From Kiritimatiellia bacterium (lineage in GTDB: Bacteria; Verrucomicrobiota; Kiritimatiellia; WLWN01), in the NCBI GenBank assembly GCA_012103575.1, contig WLWN01000001.1, positions 1,255,792 to 1,319,791 of the forward strand: a DNA stretch of 64,000 nucleotides. Direction: 5' to 3'. Numbering within the stretch: position 1 is the stretch's first letter; every line of letters starts with the position of its first letter. A program made the translations under genes and the position numbers. Under the pieces are notes generated by a model, which was not told where the DNA came from, made no database searches, and saw nothing but the letters and a program-made list of their open reading frames with translations. This document shows positions 55,574 through 64,000 of this stretch, piece after piece.

Positions 55574-56818
55574 TTACTCGTAGGCCTTGAAGCATAAAGA
55601 AGCGTTATGACCCCCAAAGCCAAGTGTATTATTTAAGCACGTTTTAATCGTTGCTTCCCGGCCGGTATTGGGTGTGTAGTCAAGATCACATTCGGGGTCA
55701 GGTGTCTCTTGGTTAATGGTCGGTGGAATTTCTCCTCTGCTCAAGGTCATTGCACAGGCTACGGATTCGATAGCGCCTGCAGCGCCTAGCAAATGTCCGG
55801 TCATGGACTTTGTTGAACTAATCATAATTTTGTGGGCGTGATCTTCTCCTAAAGCAGTTTTGATAGCTAGGGTTTCTCCTCGATCATTTAGTTTGGTAGA
55901 TGTGCCATGCGCATTGATATAATCAATCTGATCAGGAGATATATGCGCATCTTCTATGGCCAAGGTCATGGCCCTCGCTGCACCGCTCCCATCATGAATA
56001 GGCGCGGTAATATGATGGGCGTCACATGTTCGGCCATACCCCGCCAATTCACAATAGATTTTAGCGCCTCGTTTTTGTGCATGTTCTAACTCTTCTAAAA
56101 TAAGGATGCCTCCTCCTTCGCTACAAACAAACCCATCACGGTCTGCATCAAAGGGACGTGAAGCGCCTTGTGGATCATCATTTCGCTTGCTTAAGGCTCT
56201 CATCGCGCAAAACCCGCCGACACCCAGCTCATTCACACTCCCCTCAGATCCTCCAGAGACGATGATGTCTGCTTCACCATGTTGAATCATTCGCAGTGAT
56301 TCACCTAACCCATGTATAGCTGAGGCGCATGCAGAGGTGATACAAAAATTGGGGCCACGAAGCCCAAACTCAATAGCAATCTGCCCTCCGACAATATTGG
56401 TAATCATCTGCGGAATCATAAAAGGTGAAAATCGGCTAGGCCCTTTTTCCATCAGTATTTTAGACTGCTTAAGCATGACATGCAGTCCTCCGATTCCTGA
56501 ACTAACGATGACACCAATAGCATCCCCATCTTCTTTTTGAAAATCTAGACCGGAGTCTGCCACGGCCATTTTGGCTGCGGCTATCCCATATTGACTAAAG
56601 GGGTCCATGTGCCGTTGTTCTTTTTTAGGAATAAAGGCGTCAGGATCAAAGTCTATTACTTCCCCCGCGATTTGCGTGGTAAATTCTGTGGCATCAAATT
56701 GTTGAATCCGGGCAATGCCAGATTCTCCGTTTAGGAGTCTTCTCCATACGGTTTCTAACTCACAGCCCAGAGGCGTTACAATTCCAATGCCCGTTACAAC
56801 TACTCTACGTCGGTCCAT
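55574..56818 (-). CDS. fabF: 3-oxoacyl-ACP synthase II
   Basis: 414 codons, normal length. The condensing-enzyme triad is visible: nucleophile Cys in CITSACASAIHGLGE, His in YINAHGTSTKLND and His in KSMTGHLLGAAGAIE. It extends acyl-ACP with malonyl-ACP. It is the last gene of plsX-fabH-fabG-acpP-fabF. No ribosome site precedes the ATG; a C-rich repeat tract lies there instead. Confidence 0.95.
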   Translation of the reverse strand: MDRRRVVVTGIGIVTPLGCELETVWRRLLNGESGIARIQQFDATEFTTQIAGEVIDFDPDAFIPKKEQRHMDPFSQYGIAAAKMAVADSGLDFQKEDGDAIGVIVSSGIGGLHVMLKQSKILMEKGPSRFSPFMIPQMITNIVGGQIAIEFGLRGPNFCITSACASAIHGLGESLRMIQHGEADIIVSGGSEGSVNELGVGGFCAMRALSKRNDDPQGASRPFDADRDGFVCSEGGGILILEELEHAQKRGAKIYCELAGYGRTCDAHHITAPIHDGSGAARAMTLAIEDAHISPDQIDYINAHGTSTKLNDRGETLAIKTALGEDHAHKIMISSTKSMTGHLLGAAGAIESVACAMTLSRGEIPPTINQETPDPECDLDYTPNTGREATIKTCLNNTLGFGGHNASLCFKAYE

Positions 56819-56872
56819 GACTGGGGGGGTTCTCGGTTTAGGGTTTAAGGGGGGTTTGGGGGGGGGGCTACA
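56819..56872. repeat. G/C-skewed tract between acpP and fabF
   Basis: On the plus strand: GGGGGGGTTCTCGGTTTAGG then GTTTAAGGGGGGTTTGGGGGGGGGG. It is a degenerate GGTTYAGGG-like tract abutting the fabF start and replacing the expected ribosome site. It belongs to the same vocabulary as the tracts around czcC and inside cusA. Confidence 0.55.
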
Positions 56873-56932
56873 GGAAATAAATACGCTAAAAACCCCAAAT
56901 TCTTTGATGGGGCCATACGCCCCATCTTGTCG

Positions 56933-57172
56933 TTAGGCCTCAAAACCTTTTTCTTTAAGATAATCGATCACGGAGCCCACGGTATTGAGTTTTTCAGCAT
57001 CTTCATCAGGAATTTCAGCGCCAAACTCTTCTTCAAAGGCCATGACCAATTCAACGGTATCGAGTGAATCAGCTCCTAAATCTTCAATAAAAGAAGCTTC
57101 TCTGGTTACTTGCTCAGCGTTTACGCCTAGCTGTTCTACAATAATATCTTTAACTTTATCTTCTAGTGCCAT
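56933..57172 (-). CDS. acpP: Acyl carrier protein
   Basis: 79 codons, acidic. The phosphopantetheine Ser lies in [20 protein letters not shown]. It has normal length and helical layout. It carries growing acyl chains for FabG, FabH and FabF. It lies 18 bp after fabG. Confidence 0.96.
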   Translation of the reverse strand: MALEDKVKDIIVEQLGVNAEQVTREASFIEDLGADSLDTVELVMAFEEEFGAEIPDEDAEKLNTVGSVIDYLKEKGFEA

Positions 57173-57190
57173 TTTTGTTCTCCTCGTTTT

Positions 57191-57934
57191 TTATGTTACC
57201 ATTCCTCCGCAAACGGTCAAAACTTGACCGGTTACGTATGAAGCTTCATCACTTGCTAAATAATGGATGACATTAGCTACATCTTCAGGTGTACCAAATC
57301 GTTCCATGGGGATAGCGCTTAGCATCCCTTGTTTCACATCTTCGGACAGCTCATCCGTCATTTTGGTTGCTATGAAACCCGGTGCCACCGCATTGGCTCT
57401 TACATCTCTGCGTGCCAGTTCTTTTGCAGTGGATTTTGTAAGAGCGATTACGCCTGCTTTGGAAGCCGAATAGTTGCACTGCCCTGCATTGCCGATCAAA
57501 CCAATAATCGATGCTACATTAACGATCGCGCCGGACCGTTGTTTCATCATGTACTTAGACGCTGCTTTGGTGCATAAGAATGTGCCTTTAAGATTGATAT
57601 TAATCACCTGATCCCAGTCCTCTTCTGACATACGAGCAATCAGCCCATCTTTTGTTATACCCGCATTATTAATTAAAATATCAATACGTTTAAAATCTGT
57701 ATGAATATCCTGCATCAATTTTTGAACAGTCTCTTTGTTACTTATATCGACGGAGTAACACGCTGCGCGACCGCCTAGTTCAACAACTTTGTTCGCGGTC
57801 TCTTGTACCCACTCCTTGTCGAGATCACATAAAGCTAAATTAGCGCCGGACCTAGCAAATCTTAGAGCGGTTGCTTGCCCAATGCCTCTTGCGGCTCCTG
57901 TCACAACCACCACTTTATCATTAAATTGACCCAT
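57191..57934 (-). CDS. fabG: 3-oxoacyl-ACP reductase
   Basis: 247 codons, SDR fold. The NADPH-binding motif is [20 protein letters not shown]. Next come [14 protein letters not shown], the catalytic Ser region ([15 protein letters not shown]) and YSASKAG with Tyr and Lys. It reduces 3-ketoacyl-ACP. Operon neighbour of acpP. Confidence 0.96.
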   Translation of the reverse strand: MGQFNDKVVVVTGAARGIGQATALRFARSGANLALCDLDKEWVQETANKVVELGGRAACYSVDISNKETVQKLMQDIHTDFKRIDILINNAGITKDGLIARMSEEDWDQVININLKGTFLCTKAASKYMMKQRSGAIVNVASIIGLIGNAGQCNYSASKAGVIALTKSTAKELARRDVRANAVAPGFIATKMTDELSEDVKQGMLSAIPMERFGTPEDVANVIHYLASDEASYVTGQVLTVCGGMVT

Positions 57935-58020
57935 TACATGGCTCCTTCAAATAGTAAAAATCTCTTTATACAGAATCTTGAGTTTTGTATGTTATCCAGA
58001 GAGACTCAGTTGTCAATCAA

Positions 58021-58052
58021 CAATTCTACTTTTGAATTCAAAAGTAGAATTG
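58021..58052. repeat. Perfect 32-bp palindrome, fabH-fabG gap
   Basis: CAATTCTACTTTTGAATTCA and its exact continuation form a perfect palindrome centred on GAATTC. Followed by inverted TTGGTTATT-type tracts (58059-58070 and 58109-58120), it fills the roughly 190-bp interval between fabG and fabH. It is possibly an operon-internal hairpin that moderates transcription, or a further inverted-tract locus. Confidence 0.7.
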
Positions 58053-58122
58053 CTCGCTATTGGTTATTAGGACAGTGTTCTCCACGAATTGAATATATAA
58101 CTCTGATACTAACAACCAATAA

Positions 58123-59127
58123 CTATCTACACCATTCAATTAAGCTAGCGCCCCAAGAAAATCCGCCCCCAAATCCCACCAGCAATACTAAATCGCCAGT
58201 CTTAATGCGATGGTCCTGTGACGCCTCATCCATCGCTACAATAATGGATGCGGCGGACGTATTACCGTATTTCTCTACGTTTATATAAAATGTCTCAAGC
58301 GGCGCATTGATCTGTTGACCAATCGCCTTGATAATACGAGCATTCGCCTGGTGAGGGATAATGCAGTTTACATCTTGTATGGTTAACCCACAATGGTCCA
58401 GGATCTGCTGCGCGGCATTCGTCATACATGTTACGGCATGTTTGAAGACTTCTCTACCTTCCATTTTTATATAATGGGATCGATCTTTTACGGTTTGGAC
58501 AGAAGCAGTCTTTCGACTACCTCCTGCAGGAATTTTTAATAAGTCAGCCAATGAACCGTTTGATCCAAGGAGGGTCCTCATAATCCCTCGGGTTCCATCT
58601 CGAGCTTGCAGTACAGCTGCCCCTGCGCCATCGCCAAAAAGAACACACGTAGACCGATCTTGCCAATCTGTTATACAACTCATTTTGTCTGAACCAATAA
58701 CAAGCGCGGTATCTATATTTCCTGAAGCAATGAATGTGTGAGCGACCTCTAAGCCATACAAAAAGCCAGCGCACGCTGCAGATACATCGAGACAGAAGGC
58801 GTTCTTAGCACCTATGAGATCTTGTACAAGACAGGCTGTGTTGGGAAGCATCATATCAGGTGTCGTCGTTGCCACAACAATCATACCCACCTCATCAGGG
58901 CGTATGTTGGCATTAGAAAGGGCCTTTTTGCTTGCTTCTTTTGCCATATCCGATACGGGTTGGTCTTCACGTGCTATACGGCGTTCGCGTATTCCTGTCC
59001 GTGTATAAATCCATTCATCCGTTGTATCTACCATCTTTTCTAAATCAGCGTTTGTTAAAACACGTTCTGGCAAGTAGGAGCCTGTACCAATAATAGACAC
59101 GTTTCGTATTGTATTATCGTTTTTCAT
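58123..59127 (-). CDS. fabH: 3-oxoacyl-ACP synthase III
   Basis: 334 codons. The catalytic Cys is in LDVSAACAGFLYGLEV, the His in CIIPHQANARIIKAIG and the Asn in VEKYGNTSAASI. It starts fatty-acid synthesis from acyl-CoA and malonyl-ACP. It overlaps the plsX end by 14 bp, so the two are coupled. Confidence 0.96.
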   Translation of the reverse strand: MKNDNTIRNVSIIGTGSYLPERVLTNADLEKMVDTTDEWIYTRTGIRERRIAREDQPVSDMAKEASKKALSNANIRPDEVGMIVVATTTPDMMLPNTACLVQDLIGAKNAFCLDVSAACAGFLYGLEVAHTFIASGNIDTALVIGSDKMSCITDWQDRSTCVLFGDGAGAAVLQARDGTRGIMRTLLGSNGSLADLLKIPAGGSRKTASVQTVKDRSHYIKMEGREVFKHAVTCMTNAAQQILDHCGLTIQDVNCIIPHQANARIIKAIGQQINAPLETFYINVEKYGNTSAASIIVAMDEASQDHRIKTGDLVLLVGFGGGFSWGASLIEWCR

Positions 59128-60142
59128 TTTCTTTTTTTTCTAATCCTTGCAATCCAGATAGTTGTTCTTCGATTAAATGATTCACTTTATGGCTAACGGA
59201 TTCATGAGCAACCCGGATCGCATTGGTTACCGCTTCGGCAGACGAAGAACCATGACCAATCACGCAAAACCCATTAACCCCTAAAAGGGGTGCCCCCCCA
59301 TACGTATCGGGGTTCGATTTTGTTTTTATGTTTTTGAGCGCCGTTTTTAGTAATAGAGCACCGAAGGTCCTGAATATATTTTTAGTAAACTCTTGTGAAA
59401 GCCATTTTCCCATTGCTTTTGCAACGCTTTCACTTGTTTTCAAGACCACATTACCGGAAAATCCATCGCAGACAACCACATCTGCTTGACCCTCAAACAA
59501 ACCGCTTCCTTCAATGTTTCCGCAAAAGTTTAACGGAAGACTTTCCAATATGCGAAACGTTTCTTTAGTGGTTTCATTTCCTTTAACCTCTTCGCCTCCT
59601 ATACTTAACAATCCAATACTGGGATTTTTTACACCAAGGATTTCGCGCGAGTACACATCCCCCATGACGGCAAATTGGACTAATAACGCTGGAGAACAGT
59701 CGGGGTTAGCCCCGGCATCGATTAAGATAAACGGACGTTTAGGCGTTGGGATGACCGTTGCAATGGCGGGCCGTTCAACCCCTTGTAAGGTCCTTAGTCT
59801 CAACGTCGTTGCTGCAACAGCCGCCCCTGTGTTCCCCGCTGAAAATAAGGCTTGGGCTTTTCCCGTTTTGACAAGTTCTACGGCTTTTATGATGGATGAA
59901 TCTTTTTTACGTCGAATAGCCACGACAGGCGGATCATCCATTTCAACGACTTCTGTCGCATGATAGATTTCAATCTGGGGGGGTATATCTCCATACTTTT
60001 GTAATTCCCTCTCAATCGTGTCTTGGAGTCCAACGAGATAAAGACGTTTTATACCTCGAAATTTACGTGCTGCATCTATGGCTCCTTCCACAATATTGTG
60101 GGGAGCGAAATCTCCGCCCATGGCATCTATAGCAATTTCCAT
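59114..60142 (-). CDS. plsX: Phosphate acyltransferase PlsX
   Basis: 342 codons from MEIAIDAMGGDFAPHNIVEG, the family start; the longer ORF start adds an atypical leader. Other signatures: AIRRKKDSSIIKAVELVK, FSAGNTGAAVAATTL, DAGANPDCSPALLVQFA and YGGAPLLGVNGFCVIGHG. It makes acyl-phosphate from acyl-ACP for phospholipid synthesis. It is next to rpmF, as in many bacteria. Confidence 0.95.
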   Translation of the reverse strand: MEIAIDAMGGDFAPHNIVEGAIDAARKFRGIKRLYLVGLQDTIERELQKYGDIPPQIEIYHATEVVEMDDPPVVAIRRKKDSSIIKAVELVKTGKAQALFSAGNTGAAVAATTLRLRTLQGVERPAIATVIPTPKRPFILIDAGANPDCSPALLVQFAVMGDVYSREILGVKNPSIGLLSIGGEEVKGNETTKETFRILESLPLNFCGNIEGSGLFEGQADVVVCDGFSGNVVLKTSESVAKAMGKWLSQEFTKNIFRTFGALLLKTALKNIKTKSNPDTYGGAPLLGVNGFCVIGHGSSSAEAVTNAIRVAHESVSHKVNHLIEEQLSGLQGLEKKENEKR

Positions 60143-60191
60143 TTTTTCAGCACATCCAAAAAAATAAATAAAGGTTACGGGCAAGGCCCTT

Positions 60192-60869
60192 TTAAGGTGA
60201 GAAGATATTACTCAACAGATTCGATCGTGAGTACTTGGCGGCCTTTATAGGTCCCACACGAAGTACATACGCGATGGGGTATTTGTTGACTTCCACACTG
60301 TGGACAAGGTCGCGTTGAAGGGATTGGTTTTTTATGTGATCTTGCACGTGATTTTGATTTGCTCTTTGATGTTTTTCTTTTAGGTACAGCCATTTTTTCT
60401 CTCCTTCTAAATTTCTAAATTGTTTAATGTTGCCCCATCGATCATCCGTTTTCTCTGAGCGACATCCACACTCTCTCTCGTTGAGATTTCTACAGCATTG
60501 AGGACACAGACCTTTACAATCCGATTTACATATCGGAAAGAGAGGAATGTTTAATATAACTTCCTCTCGAATATCAGGTGTTATATCGACAATTTGACTA
60601 TCTGACATTAACTCGTAAACGCGTAGAAAAGACAAATCATGAACGGATGTCGAGAACATTTTTATACATCGTGAACATTGCAAGGAAAGATGAACACCTA
60701 AGATCCCTTGTACGATGAGCTCTCGAGAAGCCACATGAGGCATGTAAGGTATATGAGAAATCGGTTCTTCTAGACGTGCAGAAAGATCTCCTGCGTCTAG
60801 AATTTCTTTAGGTTGCTCTCCTTCAAAGGTTGTTTCTTTTTCTGAAATCTGTGCGCTGTCAATTTTCAT
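60192..60869 (-). CDS. yceD: YceD/DUF177-family protein, ORF overrunning rpmF
   Basis: The first ~155 codons are DUF177/YceD: LQCSRCIKMFSTSVHDLSF, a Cys-containing middle (KSDCKGLCPQCCRNLNEREC with zinc-binding spacing) and DDRWGNIKQFRNLE, where the family ends. Here no stop occurs and the frame continues 70 codons through the whole of rpmF in a different frame to 60192. The tail (KHQRANQNHVQDHIKNQSLQ) is probably non-functional read-through after a lost stop. YceD proteins are linked to 23S rRNA and L32 biogenesis, in line with the position before rpmF. Confidence 0.8.
   Translation of the reverse strand: MKIDSAQISEKETTFEGEQPKEILDAGDLSARLEEPISHIPYMPHVASRELIVQGILGVHLSLQCSRCIKMFSTSVHDLSFLRVYELMSDSQIVDITPDIREEVILNIPLFPICKSDCKGLCPQCCRNLNERECGCRSEKTDDRWGNIKQFRNLEGEKKWLYLKEKHQRANQNHVQDHIKNQSLQRDLVHSVEVNKYPIAYVLRVGPIKAAKYSRSNLLSNIFSP
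60208..60393 (-). CDS. rpmF: 50S ribosomal protein L32
   Basis: 61 codons: MAVPKRKTSKSKSKSRARSH, then the zinc ribbon CPQCGSQQIPHRVCTSCGTY. It has AGAAGGAG as a ribosome site. Normal length and position between yceD and plsX. The upstream ORF reads over it in another frame (see yceD). Confidence 0.96.
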   Translation of the reverse strand: MAVPKRKTSKSKSKSRARSHKKPIPSTRPCPQCGSQQIPHRVCTSCGTYKGRQVLTIESVE

Positions 60870-60923
60870 GTTTATATATGCAAGCCCCCTTCACGCTGGA
60901 GAGAAAAGTAACGTTGGGTCTTC

Positions 60924-61409
60924 TTAGGGCTTAGGAGGTGCGGTTTCTTTAACCGCTTTCTGAACAATCGGGGGGACAAAACTGCTGATATCACCGCCGA
61001 ATTCAGCAATTTCACGGACCGTGCTAGAGCTTATATAGCTATAATCTTCTTTTGGCATCAGAAATACGGTTTCTAAATCAGGCGCCATTTTTCTATTGGT
61101 TAATGCCATCTGAAGCTCAAATTCGAAATCTGAGAAAGCTCTAAGGCCTCGTATGAGTACAGAAACACCTTTTGAATGCGTATACCCAACAAGTAACCCT
61201 TCAAAAGAATCGACCTCGACACCATACTCTTTTGTTGCTTCTTGGACAAGATGAACGCGTGCCTCTAATCCAAAGAGTGGTTTTTTAATTGAACTCGAAG
61301 AAACGGCTACAATAAGATGATCAAAAATTTTTGAGGCTCTCTCTATCACATCAAGGTGACCGAGTGTTATGGGATCAAATGTTCCTGGATAAATAGCTGA
61401 CTGTTTCAT
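60924..61409 (-). CDS. coaD: Phosphopantetheine adenylyltransferase
   Basis: 161 codons from MKQSAIYPGTFDPITLGHLD (after GAGGG); the upstream part of the ORF overlaps rsmD and is not family-like. YSYISSSTVREIAEFGGDIS is the second signature. It makes dephospho-CoA from 4'-phosphopantetheine and ATP. Adjacent to rsmD, a standard pairing. Confidence 0.95.
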   Translation of the reverse strand: MKQSAIYPGTFDPITLGHLDVIERASKIFDHLIVAVSSSSIKKPLFGLEARVHLVQEATKEYGVEVDSFEGLLVGYTHSKGVSVLIRGLRAFSDFEFELQMALTNRKMAPDLETVFLMPKEDYSYISSSTVREIAEFGGDISSFVPPIVQKAVKETAPPKP

Positions 61410-61416
61410 CGTGCCC

Positions 61417-64000
<2,584 letters not shown>

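Overview
The window is chromosomal DNA of a Gram-negative (diderm) bacterium. It carries lipopolysaccharide genes (kdsA, an LptC-like gene, lptA, lptB), two tripartite RND metal-efflux clusters and a Wza/Wzc-type exopolysaccharide locus. A type III RNase H, the clustered plsX-fabH-fabG-acpP-fabF genes and abundant degenerate simple-sequence tracts are compatible with a PVC-group or candidate-phylum lineage (Verrucomicrobiota, Kiritimatiellota, Omnitrophota). That placement is inference only, because no rRNA gene is present.

Layout. 0-6 kb is a gene graveyard: a GT87-like glycosyltransferase with an in-frame stop, PepSY-like and glycosyltransferase remnants, an aspartyl-protease fragment, a frameshifted DUF1295 gene and a cyclopropane-synthase-like gene cut by an IS30 element. 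One intact tRNA-Ser lies among them. 6-13.4 kb is a CusCBA-type metal-efflux cluster that is decaying: tolC is frameshifted and cusA has two internal deletions. A four-helix-bundle (S23/IVP) gene sits between cusB and cusA. 15-21 kb is a second, apparently intact CzcCBA cluster. 21-25.9 kb holds a sterol-desaturase-like enzyme, a hicAB module with a dead toxin, a membrane-anchored pseudo-receiver, a second IS30, a DUF6941 gene and a SUMF1-like gene. 25.8-32.7 kb (minus strand) plus 38.5-40 kb (plus strand) form an exopolysaccharide locus split by IS elements around rnhC. 40-44.3 kb holds housekeeping genes (rsmE, dnaJ, grpE, a STAS protein, rsmI). 46-48.8 kb is kdsA-lptC-lptA-lptB. 49-52 kb holds an orphan gspK, a gene split by a MITE, and a vapBC module with a dead toxin. 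52-55 kb holds an alpha/alpha-barrel protein and an AsnB-type amidotransferase. 55.5-62 kb is fabF-acpP-fabG-fabH-plsX-rpmF-yceD-coaD-rsmD, and ligA runs off the right edge.

Mobile DNA dominates the accessory parts: four IS1380-type copies that share the same transposase lesions, two IS30 copies plus a fragment, one IS630 nested inside an IS1380, and three copies of a 163-bp palindromic MITE. The MITE has the IS1380-type terminal motif and perfect 5-bp target duplications. A second, less familiar layer consists of strand-skewed, degenerate repeat tracts in inverted pairs (GGGACGAGG-like, GTGAAAAGTG-like, GGTTCAGGGTTC-like, TTGGTTATT-like). One pair brackets the four-helix-bundle gene, and another lies exactly at a deletion junction in cusA. 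I regard this as the most interesting unexplained structure in the window.
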